The notes below the pieces were generated by a model. That model saw nothing but the letters and a program-made list of their open reading frames with translations. It searched no databases and was not told where the DNA came from. 64,000 nt of DNA from contig OZ218965.1 of NCBI GenBank assembly GCA_965112735.1, positions 1,736,001-1,800,000 on the forward strand, given 5' to 3'. The position numbers and the translations under genes were made by a program. The DNA is from Phaeosaccion multiseriatum. Its lineage: Eukaryota; Ochrophyta, other classes. Numbering within the stretch: position 1 is the stretch's first letter; the number at the start of each line of letters is the position of its first letter. Below are positions 24,280-42,434 of the stretch, piece by piece.

Positions 24280-24980
24280 TGTGAGAGAGAGAGAGGGAGG
24301 GAGAGAGAGAGAGAGAGGGCGAGGGCGAGAGTCCGTTCGAGGAGGAGGGACACGGGAGGCACGAGTACAAGCCGGTGAAGCCGAAGCACTGAAGCCCACT
24401 GTGCGTGTGCTGAAGTGGCTCTTTAGCTATGTGGAGACTGGCCAGGGGGGGGCGACAAGACGATGGGGTGAAGGTCGAAGAGTCCTCGCAGCGTGGCTTT
24501 CTGCGACTGAAAGAGACTGAGATTATCGTCGCTAAACACTGCTGTACTGTGACTGACTGCTCTGACTACGTGGCTGCCTTCAGATCGACGCTGCCGCTGC
24601 GGCCCTGTACGCCGCCATGCCTGCCAAGTCTTTGCTGGTGGTGGTGTACCAGAGCTGCCTCAAGGAGATGCGCGACCTGGCGGCTACCAAGACCAGGACG
24701 AGGTGGAGCCTAAGAGCAAGAGACTCCAAGTAAGTGTACGTGCGCGTGCGTGCGTGCGTGCGTGCGTGCGTTATGAGGGTTGTTATTCTTCTTTGTCATT
24801 TGTGCTTGTGTGTTGAGACGAGACAGAACAGACCCGCTGCTCTTATGGTTGGTGTAATTTTCGCTCCCCTTTCAAGCATGTCCTGCCATAGTCCTTGGTT
24901 CCTCGCGCGGGTCATCTCGTATCTTTTGCCACGGCGAGGTGGCATCATGAAAGAGTCTGCCTCTAAGTACATTTTGCTTG

Positions 24981-25020
<40 letters not shown>

Positions 25021-25227
25021 TCTCCATCTAACGTTTCGCTCCTTTGTTGCCCGTCCATGCCCTACCCGCACCTCACTGCACCTACCAACCCTTCCTTTCG
25101 ACGCCCCAGCCAGCAAATGGAAGGCATCAAGGGCGGCGTGTCTCCGTGGAGAGAGCAGGACGAGGCTTGCTTGTACACGGCTGCAGGCCACGCTCTCAAT
25201 GGAGTCACTTTCCTCGCCCTTAAGTAG
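17944..25227 (+). CDS. REXO/Rex1-type DEDDh 3'-5' RNA exonuclease
   Basis: Model: join(17944..18067,18249..18277,18599..18658,18912..19016,19160..19219,19557..19649,19862..20356,20864..22159,22366..22715,22961..23206,23535..23693,23858..24089,24584..24729,25110..25227), 1170 aa, all phases consistent. The exonuclease core is split by an intron. Exo I VGVDCEMV is at about 687-694, then NTEFSGIT; Exo II GHSLDSDM is at about 767-774; Exo III HDSVQDA with its His-Asp is at about 822-828. Together these give the DEDDh residues. The N-terminal part (DIRQLVQDALLN, then DRVVLACASGLH) resembles the region preceding the core in REXO1/REXO5. The middle is acidic and Lys-rich. A 330-residue extension with Ala/Gly runs follows the core. 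The family trims the 3' ends of rRNA, tRNA and snRNA in the nucleus or nucleolus. The exon 6 acceptor and the uninterrupted exon 7 are the least certain parts. Confidence 0.85.
20358..20490. repeat. (GATGGT)n/(GAT)n microsatellite in intron
   Basis: About 130 bp of GATGAT and GGTGATGGT units, starting within 10 bp of the donor at 20356. Confidence 0.9.
20726..20848. repeat. (TCTG)n microsatellite in intron
   Basis: A tetranucleotide (TCTG) run of about 120 bp with two small interruptions. It lies immediately upstream of the acceptor of the 20864 exon. Confidence 0.95.
22276..22365. repeat. (CCAA/CCCA)n microsatellite in intron
   Basis: Repeats of CACCCACC, then CCAACCAAT, run directly into the acceptor (CAAACAG|CTGGG) of the exon at 22366. 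Confidence 0.9.
24246..24321. repeat. (GA)n microsatellite in intron
   Basis: A GA run with a few GTGTG and GGGA interruptions, lying in an intron of the exonuclease gene. The sense strand here is purine, unlike most repeats in this window. Confidence 0.9.
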
Positions 25228-25869
25228 CATCGAAGCTGGCAAGAGTCAAGACTCAGTCTCTCTACTCTTTGAATGAATATCATCCTCTCCTTGTTATTTC
25301 TGCTGCTGCTATACTACTTCCTGAAGAGGCGGATAGCCTGCTGTAATTGTAGGCTCCCACCCCCCCCCCCCTGACACAGGATCGCTTGCCGGAGGGGCTC
25401 CTTGGCTCTGGGGAGATCCTTTACACAGCAGCAGCAGCAGCAGGAAGTCGCTACCTTGGTCTAAGCTTTGCGTGGTCTTCTCCGTGGGGTCGAAGCTCCG
25501 CTCCAAGTGCTATCTCTTCAAAGCTCGGGGCTTCCCAGAGCTGCTATATCGCCTCGCCACTTGGAGGACCATTGTGCCATCGTTCTCATAGTCACCCATG
25601 GTCTCCCCAAGGAATTGCTTTTCTGGAAGCGGCTCTCTCCCAGGAGAATTTGCGGCGGTGGGAGGGGCCGTCGATGTTGTGATGCCTGCTGTCGAGCTAC
25701 AGGTGGCACCCATGCTTGCTTCCGGAAGCTTTTCTTTCTTTGTCTAGTCTGTGTGTAACGGGACACCATCTGTGATTCTTCGGACACCCAACACGCCCAC
25801 CCTCGCACCCATACGGAGCCGGCCTTCCCCCCCATAATCTAACCCACACCTTGCACCTCCAAACGGAGG
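25228..25869. other. Spacer between exonuclease and proteasome genes
   Basis: 642 bp between two genes on the same strand. It contains a short CAG run (25426-25443) and a C10 run (25363-25372). No gene supported. Confidence 0.5.
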
Positions 25870-27142
25870 ATGCGGCATGGTGGGTCAGCGGTGCGCCTGC
25901 TACTGCTGCAGCTGCTTCTACTACTGTTGAGTCGTTCTGCTCCTTGCCTGGGCGCGATCCAGAGAGGGGGGGGCGGCGGAACTAGAGCGAGCAGCGCCGC
26001 CACGAGGGCACGCTACGATGGCACTAGCAGCATCTTTAGTCCAGATGGCCAAGTATACCAGGTGGAATATGCGGGAGAGGCAGTGGCGAGGTCGAGCCCA
26101 GCTATCGGCATCTGCACCTCAGAGGGTATCGTGCTCTGTGCGCGCAAGGGGTCAATGAGGGGCGAGACCAGCGGCTCTGCCGGCAAAGGCGAGGACACCC
26201 GGAACAGCCTCCAAGACCGCAGCGTCGAAGGGTATCGCGAGCGATTGAGCGCGGTGGATAGCCATGTTATGGCCTGTGCCACAGGCCTCACGGGAGACGC
26301 CATGGTGCTGCTCAGGGCGGGCCGGCGGGTGGCGCAGGGGCATCGCATCACCTTTCAGGTAGATGTTAGCAATTCAGCAGCGGGAAAGTAATCGAAAATG
26401 CGCGCGCGTATCGCATGCTCTCTCTCTGCCTTACACACACTTGGCTCCCTCCCTCCCCCCCGCCCGTTGCTCTTTCTCCTTCGTGCAGGAGCCCATCCCC
26501 GTGGCAGACCTGACTGGCAAGCTGGCGGATGCCAAGCAGGCCTACACACAATACGGGGGCCTGCGACCGTGGGGACTGTCGCTGCTCCTGGCGGGCTTCG
26601 ATGAGCGGCGAGGGCTTCAGGTATGCCACCCCGTTCGGGATGAGGGCGAAGATGGTGTTTATTATGATATCATGATGATCTCACTCTTTGTCCTCCCCCC
26701 CCCTCCTTACCCCACTCTCTCTCTCTCTGTCCTTGTTCTGTGAGAGCAGCTGTACAAGACCGATCCGACGGGCAACTTCGGCGCCTACCATGCCGTGGCC
26801 GTGGGGTCCAACGCTACCCGACTAACAGAGAGCCTGGCAGAGGCCTATGATCCAGCCATGAGTCTTGGGGAGGCAGCCCTGTTGGCGTCTACACTCATGT
26901 CAGAGCAGCAGGGGCAGGGCGGTAGTAAAGGACGAGCCGTCTTGAACAGAAACGAGGAGGAGGCCGGAGAGGGAGAGAGACAGGAAGAGGTCAGCAGCGT
27001 GGCGGAGGAAGAGGAGGAGGAGGTCGTCTCATTCGAAATGGGCACCGTAGTGGCAAGGGAAGGAGGAGGAGTGGATATGGTCATGTATTCAGACGCACAG
27101 GTGTTGGCTCTGCTTCAAGTCGCTGCTGCGGAAGGAGATTGA
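25870..27142 (+). CDS. Divergent 20S proteasome alpha-3 (PSMA4-type) subunit with signal peptide
   Basis: Model: join(25870..26358,26489..26620,26750..27142), 337 aa, all phase 0. The first 28 residues form a textbook signal peptide: basic start, a run of ten Leu with one Gln, likely cleavage after PCLG. A Gly/Arg/Ala linker follows, then the alpha-subunit N-terminal signature RYDGTSSIFSPDGQVYQVEYA. Exons 2-3 match alpha-3 closely: QEPIPVADL, AKQAYTQYGGLRPWG, then LYKTDPTGNFGAYHAVAVG. Normal alpha-3 subunits are about 250-260 aa and cytosolic or nuclear without a leader. This one also has an insertion of about 25 residues after LCARKG and an acidic C-terminal extension. It is probably sent to the ER or onward into the periplastid compartment of the complex plastid (inference). 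Confidence 0.85.
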
Positions 27143-27245
27143 GGAGGAGGAGGAGGAGGAGGAGGAGGAGGAGGAGGAGGAGGAGGAGGAGGAGGAAGAG
27201 GTGGTGGTGACGGAGGAGGAGGAGGAGGAGCAGGAGCAGGAAGAG
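27138..27245. repeat. (GAG)n microsatellite just after the proteasome stop codon
   Basis: GGAGGA triplets run for about 60 bp from the TGA at 27140-27142, then GGTGGTGGTGA and more GAG. This is the start of the 3' UTR. Confidence 0.9.
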
Positions 27246-28289
27246 GTGATGGTGGCCAAGTGGGCTGGAAGACATGCAGGTCTCCTCTCCTTCACCTTGC
27301 GCGTGGAAGGGGCCAATGGTGTCCTTGACGATGAGCCGACAAACTGCTCTAAAGTCAAGTAGACTCGCTCTTCCCATCCGCCTGTGTGTGGCGGTGGGAG
27401 GGTCTCCCTGGTAGAGCGCGGAGGGAAAGGAAGGAGGGATGGTATCTTTCAGTCCGCCAGGAGAAGTTAGGAAGGCCTCCCGGCGAAGCAGCCCCTCGGC
27501 AAGTGTGTCTCGTACTGAGCAAGTACTTCCATGTACCAGAGAAACGAAACGGAGGGCCCACGGGACGGGATCTCTTCCACAGCCGATCACAAGCTGCACA
27601 AGCTGATTTGGGCCGTTCGAGGCGAGGAGCGAGAACGCCGCTCGACTTATAGGAATCACCCTCCTCTGCCTATAAGTCGAAAGGGTGGAGGGGCAGGGAA
27701 TAACGTAGGGGTTCCTATTCTGTCGGTGCGGCTACAGGGGAGGAACGAACGCACACACGTCCGCGGTAGGGGGGTGCGGAGATGACAGCACGAAGCTCCT
27801 CCTCCCAGGGGACAAGCCCGACTTTAAACACCCAGAGGGAGGGAGAAGCGAAGCGATCTCACAGTGGCGACTTCCGTTGAGGGGTGGAGGTGGATGGGGT
27901 GCGAGGAGGACATGACGCTTCGGAGCATCTTTCGAAGGGGTTTGGAGCTCACAGATGGCTGCTAGAGGAGGCGCGCACAAAGCAAAGGAGTATGGGAGGA
28001 GGGAAGGGAATGTGTTTTCCGAGAGAGAGATAGAGAGAGATGCTTCGAGACGAGGATGAATTCGATCCTCTACCCGCCAAAATGTAACGCTTGTGACGCT
28101 TTTGCTTCGCTCCATACGGCCCCCATCATGCCACGCCCCCCTCTGCTGCGGCCGTGTTCGACGGCGCTGCTCTCTGCACTCTCTCTCCAAGGACATTTGA
28201 GACTGCTGCTGCGGTTCTGTATCGCAGCTCTGACGTTCCATGGCTGCCTCATCTAGTGCTGCCATTGAGCGGGTAATGTTCTAAATGCA
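27246..28289. other. Convergent spacer between proteasome and phosphatase genes
   Basis: Both neighbours end into this interval, so it holds their 3' UTRs. I see no gene. A 12-bp perfect hairpin is at 27642-27680. Confidence 0.5.
27642..27680. other. 12-bp perfect inverted repeat
   Basis: TCGACTTATAGG at 27642-27653 is the exact reverse complement of CCTATAAGTCGA at 27669-27680, with a 15-nt loop. It lies between two convergent genes. Confidence 0.8.
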
Positions 28290-29466
28290 CTATTTGTGCC
28301 GGCTACTCTTGCTTTCTTGCCGCCCGTCGTCCTCATACTCGTACTCCCCCACTGCCTCATCGTAGTAGCCCTCGTACGCATCCTCCCCGTCCTCCTCCTC
28401 CTCCTCCTCATCATCATCACCCCCTGCCCTACCCCCCCCATCCTCCTCGTCCGCCACCACAAGTCCTAGCTCTGCACGCTTGTCCAGCTCCGCCATGGTA
28501 AGGTTGATGAGGCTGACGCTGTCCCTGCGATGTACGTACTTGTTCTTGTACTTAATGCTCCGGTTGATGACGAGCAAGCGGTCTACATCAACGAGGATGC
28601 ACCCACACATGGCCCCTGCTCCCTGCCCGTGATCCTTGCTGGTGCTAAACACCGTAAACACCTTGGCCCCCTTGGACAGCGACACGCCCTCGCTGTGAGC
28701 CTCATGCGCCCTTATAATGTATGACAGCCCGCCTTCTTCTAGGAAGTCTGAAATGGCCTTCTCGCCGAAGCAAATAGCGCCTCCCCCTCTCAGGCTCTCC
28801 CCAAAGCCGGCCTCATCTAACTCCATCTCCTGCTCGTCCCGGGCAGGGTCGCTCCATAAACAATCGGACGCTATTTGCTGAGACTCAAAGGTTTCCGCCT
28901 CGTTGGGTGGACACACGCCGGCCACACTCGGCACAGAGAGCATGTCCTGCAGACGCGGCACTGAGAGGTCGCTGGACGTGCGTCTTGGAATGCCACCGTG
29001 CGCACAAAATATGTCATGATCAATCACCCCGGCCAGCGGCAGGCGATCGAACACACTATTACAGGCTTCCCACACATCCTCCCCCAGCTCATCCCCGAAG
29101 CGCGCCTGGCACTGCCACAAAAAGCTCCGGTCACCGTAATGTTCGATCCACCCGTTAACGTCCCTTAGCTCGTGGTTTCCGCGCAGCATGAACAACTTGT
29201 CCGGGTTTTCAATCTTGAGCGCAAAGAGGTAGGCTAGCACCTCCAGCCCCTGCATCCCCCGATCCACGTAGTCGCCAAGAAACAGAAACTACAATCGTGG
29301 GCGGGTGGACAAGATGGAGGGGAGTGAGTGAGTGAGTGGGCGGGGGGGGGGGGGGATAGGGGGCATGGGATGGGAGGCGGGATGGAGAGGATATGTAATC
29401 GACGACATGAGTCCACAGGACCACTATCTACCTGTCGCAGATGGTACCTTCAGCAGAGACCGCCTG

Positions 29467-29512
<46 letters not shown>

Positions 29513-29870
29513 TGCCCACCATGTGCTGCTTTCAATGGTAGGGCCCCTCACCTTGCCCGCGGTCACGTTCATGCCCAGCTTCCAAATGTTGTCCGCAAAG
29601 AAATTTAGGTCCTCCAGGTTCCCGTGAATGTCTCCAAACACATAGGTCGGGGACTGCAAAAACACACATCGCGGCTCCTCCTCAAAGAGCGGTGCCACCA
29701 TCTGGCACAGCTGCACCAGCTCCTGTGCGAACTTCTCTGACTTGAGGTAGTCGGCGAACATTTCGGGCTTTTTGAACATGCTGGCCATCTTCTGTGCCAA
29801 AGGGTCTTTCTTTTTGTACGGGGCGATGTTCCGGAGGGCTGTTGCTGTTGCCATGGAGGCATGACGTCTG

Positions 29871-29935
<65 letters not shown>

Positions 29936-30492
29936 CGTGCGTGCGCGTATCGACAGATTGCAGAAGATGGCAGCGCACAGCGACAGAAGGAGATTGATTG
30001 GAGACATAGGGAGAGAGCGACGGGGTGGGGTGGGGCGTGGAGCGAAGTGTTGAGTGCGAAGTGGACAGCAAGGGTAGAGCAGTCGTACGTTGAGAGGGGG
30101 GCGGGGTTGGGCAGAGGGTGAAGAGCAGACAACACATCCTGAGGGGGCGGAAGCAAGATGAGCACCATCCACGTCAATATGCTTTTGCTTGTATGCCCAA
30201 GGACCAAATCAGACCCTTGTTCCCCCTGTCCTCCCTTCCCTTACCCGATGGCCAGACTCTTGGTGCTCTTCTCGTCGACCATGTGGATCACGGGTTCTAA
30301 CTTAAGGTGTCGCTTCATGACCGCGTCCCCATTGGAAAGCTGCTCCTTCGTCAAGCGCTGCACCTCTGCCTGGAGGGCATTCACTGCGCCGTCCTTCTCC
30401 ACGAGCAAGTCGTGCAGTTCCTTGATGGTTGCCCCGGTCACCTCATTCCTCTCGCCCTTGCCCCCACTCTTACGGCGAAAAGAGATTGGCAT
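28290..30492 (-). CDS. PPP-family serine/threonine protein phosphatase with N-terminal coiled coil
   Basis: Model: complement(join(28290..29288,29552..29867,30245..30492)), 520 aa, in frame. All PPP signature motifs are visible: GDIHGN (161-166), GDYVDRG (spanning the last junction region), RGNHE, the HGG histidine and IIRAHE. These bind the two catalytic metals. The start ([11 protein letters not shown]) is followed by a heptad-like helix ([22 protein letters not shown]), probably a coiled coil. The C-terminus is acidic ([18 protein letters not shown]). The insert between HGG and RAHE is longer than in PP1/PP2A. The subclass is not assigned. It shares a 445-bp divergent promoter with the next gene. 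Confidence 0.9.
29468..29510. repeat. (CT)n microsatellite in intron
   Basis: About 43 bp of pure CT on the plus strand in the last intron of the phosphatase gene. Confidence 0.95.
29873..29944. repeat. (GT)n microsatellite forming a splice acceptor tract
   Basis: About 58 bp of pure GT on the plus strand, followed by GCGTGC units. On the phosphatase sense strand this is (CA)n running directly into the acceptor CACAACAG|A at 29867. Confidence 0.95.
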
Positions 30493-30937
30493 CCCTCCCT
30501 TTATTCTTCCTACCCAAAGGGCGCCCACCCCCTCTCCTGCGCCCCTCTCTTTCTCTTACAAACTCTTTTTTCTGACTTTTGTTCCACCTGTCTTCTTCTC
30601 TTGCCGTCCTCCGGCCCTCTCCAAAGCGAGGAGCAGCTTCTCCTCCACCAGAAATTCTCGCCCTGATTTCTTTTCTGTCCTGTTGTTGTCGCAGCGTTTG
30701 GTGCTTGTGCTAACTCGTTTTATTGGCTAGAATAGGGTCGGCTGTTGTGTTAACGAAAACGCCCGAGGGGGGTGCTCGCAAATGGCGCCCGGCGAACCAA
30801 CCTTCTACCCTACCATCGATTGACATCAGAACAGCTCAGCCCCCTTTTGATTGGGTAAAGCTCTTTCTCTGGAGGGATTTTGCGTGGGAAACACCCCAGA
30901 AGAGAGAGCAGGCGAGAGGAAGGAGCCAGCCAAAGAA
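30493..30937. promoter_or_regulatory. Divergent promoter region, phosphatase / GT-like gene
   Basis: 445 bp separates the two start codons. No TATA box is obvious. CT-rich stretches lie toward the phosphatase side. Confidence 0.5.
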
Positions 30938-33720
<2,783 letters not shown>

Positions 33721-35037
33721 TGCCATCTATAGCAGTATCTGACTGGACACGTTTTCCGTCTTGGTGGAAAGAAGAGATGTGATGTGATGTGTTGGCGTGC
33801 AGCGGCGGAGGAGGATGGCAACCAACGTGCGGTGACTCACGCATATCCCCTCGCTCAGCCCTTCAGCCCGGCGTTTGCCGCGAGCATGCTTCCATCCTGT
33901 CTCCTGTCCCTACCTACCTACAAGCGAGGTGACTTAAAGGCCCCTGCCAACTCGTGAGGCAGCGGATGGCGGAAAGACGAAGAAGCGAAGAAGACGAACG
34001 AGTGCTTCATGGGGGGAGGTCGGTCTTCTCTGATGGATGGATGGCAATGGATGGCTGTTCCAAAGCTCACCAGTCATGCTGCTCGGGACCTTTCCAGCAC
34101 TCACTGCCAATGCTCTGAATGTCTCGACACCCACTCCGCGCGGGCGCTGGAAGTAGAGCATGTGCACATCCATCTCCCTGTGCCCATCCTCGGATTCCTT
34201 CGGCGAGGGGCGGAGGAGTGGAGGAGAAGAAGGGAGGACGGGCCAGGACTAAGGATTACGCCTGTAGGTCGGTGCGCTCGGACCAGAGAGAAGGACAAAG
34301 GCCCTTTACGTGCGCGGCAGTCGCGGCGCAGGCGGCAGCGAGGAGGCCGGCAATAGGCTTCCCAACCCCGGCAGTCGGGACCGACGGCAGCGAAGCGAGG
34401 GTGTGCGAAGATGCGAAGGACGAGGGTGGAGGAGTACTGAGATGGGCACGGAGGAACGGCAGATCAACAGACGAGTCTGAGACCGGTCTCCGGGGGAGGG
34501 GGCGAGGAGACGAGGAGGGTAGAGCGTAGTTTCCGCTTCGGCTCTATGAATCTGGTAGAAGAAAAAAAGAGGCCAATACATACGATAAAGAGAGAGCTAG
34601 AAGTAAGGAGGGACAGGTGCACCGGTACCGCTCCTATCGCTTTATCACCCTTTCCCAGGAGGAAAAGCCCTCAAAGGGGCGGTGGAGACCGAGGCAGGAG
34701 AACGAGCTAAAATTGGAATTCGATCTGTTGCGCTGTCCGCATCCCGCACCGCAACTTCGCAAAACAGTTGCCGAGAGAGAGAGAGAACGGAAGCCCAACA
34801 GAGTAAGAGGGGGGCTGAAGAGAGAGGATAGTATAAGGGCGACCGATTTTGCTAGGAGCAGCCCATCCCTTTTCCTTCTCATCTCTCTCTCTGGAGTGAG
34901 GTAAAGAGGGTAACAAAATCTTTTCCTTCTGCTGCTGTAGCTCTCAGTCCAAGGCACGTGAAGAAGAAGAGGAGAAGCAGCGTAGTACGGGCGGACGCGG
35001 CGGGACAGGGGGGGGTGGAGCAGCAGTAGGGGACACC
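33721..35037. other. Spacer between GT-like and SET genes
   Basis: 1.3 kb between two genes on the same strand. Several frames stay open here (for example about 34119-34529, plus), but their composition is Arg/Gly-rich and nothing is recognisable, so no gene is called. A GAGAGAGAG run near 34774-34787 is the only repeat. Confidence 0.4.
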
Positions 35038-38000
35038 ATGACGTCTGGAGAGAGAAGCGGCGCTCCCCAACCGCTCAGCATTGACGATAGAGGCGCCTCA
35101 GTGGCTGCGTCCTCCGTGTCGGAGGATCTGCTGACAGGCCCAGGCAATAGAGATAGATCCAAGTTCGAGAAGACGGTCACCGGTGGAGGTATTGGTGAGG
35201 GGGACAATGCAGGCATCGCGTTGACAACAGCACAAGCAGAGGAGCACGCAGCAGCAGCGGCCGCCGCCAGCGCCTCTCGCGCCGACCCTCCTCCTCGGGA
35301 TGAGAAGGTTGAGGTGTTCGAGAAGTGGCTGCTGGACAATGGCGCCGCGTTTCCCCAGTTGGAGATTCGACGCTACGCCGACGAGGTGCGGGGGGTGCAT
35401 GTCCGGCCGGAGGGGGTAGAGTTTGACGAGGTGATCGTGGAGATCCCGCTCAAGTGCCTCATCACGGTGGAGATGGGCAAGGAGCTTGAGGTGGGACAGG
35501 CCGTGATCCAAGCCGACCTGGACCTCGACGCACCCAAGCACGTGTTTCTCATGCTCTTTATGCTGGTGGATCGAAAGCGACCCGACAGCTTCTTCAAGAC
35601 TTACTACGACATCCTCCCAGCCACGCTGTCCAATATGCCCATCTTCTGGTCCGCGGAGGAGCTCAAGCTGCTGGAGGGGTCGTATCTGCTCACCCAGATC
35701 GAGGAGAGGAAGTTTGCCATCCAGCGGGACTACGAGGCCATCTGTGAGGTAATACACTTCCTCACTCACTCACTCACTCACTCACTCACTCACTCACTCA
35801 CTCACTCACTCACCCGCCGTGCACGCACGCACCCACCCACCTACCCACCCACCTGAAGCTATGCTCTGCCACCACAGTGCTGCATCAGCTCACCCGTCAG
35901 CACAGCCCAATGGTACAGACCGACACTTCTTCTCTTTCGTTCCTGACCCCCCTTGAACCCTTCCCCGCCCCTTCCCTTCTTCTTGCAATTCTTCCCCTTC
36001 CCCTGGCTGCAGGTCTACCCCCCCATGGCGGACATCTGCACCTTGAAAGAGTTCGGGTGGGCGAGGATGTGTGTGTGCTCCAGGAACTTTGGTCTTGACG
36101 TCAACGGCCTGCGTACAAGGTAAATACGTACCTGCTGAGACTACCTTCTGAAGCACACCTCCTTATCCTCCGACCTATACATTGTTTAGTATGCACATGT
36201 GTATGTATGTGTGTGTGTGTATTGTAGTTGTAGTTTTGGAGCAACGCGGATTTCAAGAAGGAGGCGAGGGTATGAAGGAAGGCCCTCTCTCACTCATCCT
36301 CTCCTTACTCCTTTGCTCCTTCAACCGTGCTCTCCTCCCTCCTTCCCCCTCTCCGTCGTCGCCAGCGCCCTTGTCCCGTACGCCGACATGCTCAACCACT
36401 ACCGGCCTCGCGAGACCAAGTGGACGTACGACGACGAGCGGGGAGCCTTTACCATCACCACGCTGCAACCCATCACCGGCGGCGCACAGGTAAGGCAGCA
36501 CACACTCCGAGTCAGTGGCCAAGAATCACTGCATTGGGTTGCGGTGGGCCGGCACACACTGTGGGGGCTCCGGTGTGAGCATCGCGCTTACTTTACCCCG
36601 TCCCCACCCACCCACGCCCCCCCCCTTTAACGCAAGCATACTTAAAACACATACACACGCACACACGCACACACACACACATGAACATGGACAGGTGTAC
36701 GACAGTTACGGCAAGAAGTGCAATCACCGCTTCTTGCTGAACTACGGCTTCGCCATTGAGAACAACTTGGAGACCTTTGGCCCTAACGCCCCGAAGGACC
36801 CTAACAGCAGGCCGGGCACACGCGTCTTCTGTCCCAACGAGGTCCATGCCCGGGAGGGGAGGGAGGGAGGCAGGGAGGGAAGGAAGGAGGGAAGGAAGGA
36901 AGGGAACCAGCCACGCCTGCGTGTCTGAGGGCTCGCGTGCGCTCTCTCTCTCTGGATGTTTTGGGGTCTCTAAGGTCTCTTATCTTTTGTCTCCATTCTC
37001 ACTCTGTCTTGCTGGCTGCTTGGTGCCCCAATACGCACACACACACACACACACACACACGCACCCTCCCTCTCTCCCCTAAATGACGTGATACAGGTGC
37101 CATTTGTGGTTTCGCTGGACGCCACCGACCCGCTGCTGGAAAGAAAGCAGCAGCTGTGGAAGCTCGATGGGGGAGGATCGGCCAAGCGGATACGGGTGGC
37201 ACAGGTCGGTTGAGAGAAGCCATCTCACCTCACCTCACCTCACCTCGTTCCTTCCCCGCTGCTCTCGCGCGTCCGTCTTCCCTCCAAAACCGGTACACCC
37301 GATTGTCTGACGCCACCACTCTCTCTCTATCTCCCACTCTCTATCTCCCACTCCCTCTCTCTCTGTCTGTCTCCCTCTCTCTCTCTCTCTCTCTATCTCC
37401 CACTCTCTCTCTCTCTGTCTCCCACTCTCTCTCTCTCTATCTCCCACTCTCTCTCTCTCCATCTCCCACTCTCTCCTCTCGTACCCACACATGCCCACTC
37501 GCCTCCCCCGCTCACAAAGGGCGACAGCGAGACCACCAACTTCGACGTGCTCTTCTCTCTGCTGCGTATCGCGGCGTCTAACGAGGAGGAGTATAGCGAG
37601 ATCGAGAAGGGCGCCCGATACATGTACCGGACAGCGAGGGACATCCGCTTCCCGCTCTCCCTTCGGAACGAGCGGGCCGTGCTGGAGAAGCTCCTAGCCA
37701 TGGTAAGTCAGCAAAGCTGGGGCGGGATGGCAGTGGATGATGATTTCACGCAGCGTAGTCAGCATTCGTGTGCGTGCGTTTTTGCGCGTGCTCGAAGTGT
37801 TTCTGCCACTGATTCTCGTGTGTGTATGAGGGGACACATGGGTCGCCATTCTGTGCCTTCTTTGCCGTGTGTGCGCCTCTGGTTTCTCCTGCCTACTTTG
37901 CATACGACTGCCGTTCGTGTGCTTGCTCACTCCTGCGAATCGCCAACTGCTGTATCACCAACAGGTGCACGAATACCTAGCGCTGTACCCGACCACGCTA

Positions 38001-38659
38001 GAGCAAGACCTTGACAAGCTCAAGAGCGACGCCTCTCTGGAGCCCTTTAGCAACGAGCGCCACGCCGTCATCCAGGCATGTTGGCAGTATGACGCTTACT
38101 TACAGATGGCAGTTGCGCGAGACGGGGAGGGGAGTGGGATGAAACATGCTATTATTGCTTTGCGCCCTCTGGTGCATGCAGTTCTATCTCCACAACAGTT
38201 TCAGTTCAGTTTTCGTCTAGGACCTCCTTCCTTCGATCCCCTCTTGTTCTGTCGTTGTGTTGAGGTAGGCTGTGCTAACTTTCCCCGACCCATGGCTCTG
38301 CTGCCACTGCTTCCTACCTACCCGCCCTCCCTTTTGCTCGTGGCGATTCTCTCTCTCTCTGTCTCTCTGTGGCCGAACGATACACAAATGACGACTGTCG
38401 GCAACGCTCCTCGGACGATGAACAGGTGAAGGGCGAGAAGGTTGTTCTGAGACACTACCAAGAGTTCGCCGAGGTAGGGCTGGCGTGCCTGGACGCAGAG
38501 CTGGACTCGGACATTGCCGGACTCGTTGACAAGAGGCACAAGCAGATCTTCACCTACTGCAACAACGTGTTGGGCCATCTGCGTAGACAGGACAAGGTGA
38601 AGGGAGCAAGGAGAGAGCATCAGCGGCATCACATGCCGAGCGGGCCCACAGTGGTGTAA
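35038..38659 (+). CDS. SET-domain protein lysine methyltransferase (Rubisco LSMT / SETD3-like)
   Basis: Model: join(35038..35748,36013..36119,36366..36489,36695..36841,37097..37204,37520..37702,37965..38075,38426..38659), 574 aa, in frame. The SET domain is split by introns. N-SET: FEKWLLDNGAAFPQLEIR and VHVRPEG. The iSET-like helices follow (TYYDILPATLSNMPIFWSAE). The post-insert catalytic part is LVPYADMLNHYRP, then RFLLNYGFAIENN, matching the Asn-His and YGF motifs that bind S-adenosylmethionine. The C-terminal third (NFDVLFSLLRIAASNEEE and beyond) fits the LSMT substrate-binding region. There is no plastid leader, so a cytosolic substrate such as actin is possible. One donor looks like GC (ATCCAG|GCATGT); two others are weak (GTCCAT, GTCGGT). 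Confidence 0.85.
35759..35812. repeat. (CTCA)n microsatellite in intron
   Basis: About 50 bp of CTCA tetramers starting 11 bp after the donor at 35748. Confidence 0.95.
37320..37480. repeat. CT-rich repeat with CTCCCACTCTCTATC units in intron
   Basis: A 20-30 bp higher-order unit (ATCTCCCACTCTCTCTCT) repeated six or seven times upstream of the acceptor at 37519. Confidence 0.85.
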
Positions 38660-42180
<3,521 letters not shown>

Positions 42181-42434
42181 CTCTCGCTACCCTTGGCTTA
42201 AGCGGCGGGGGCAGGGGAGGAGGGAGAGAGAGACCGCTGGCAGCTCTGTACAGTCTTCATTGCTTTTTTTTTCTTCTAAAATTGAAAAATGTAACCCAAC
42301 ATACGACATCACGCTACAATACGCTACAAACACGGGCCCATTATGGTGCCGATTAAGTGCCTCAGTCCCGAGGAGGGGGGAAGGCAAGCCAAGTATGGTG
42401 CCGGTATGCCGATATGCTTCCACTTGTTTCCATT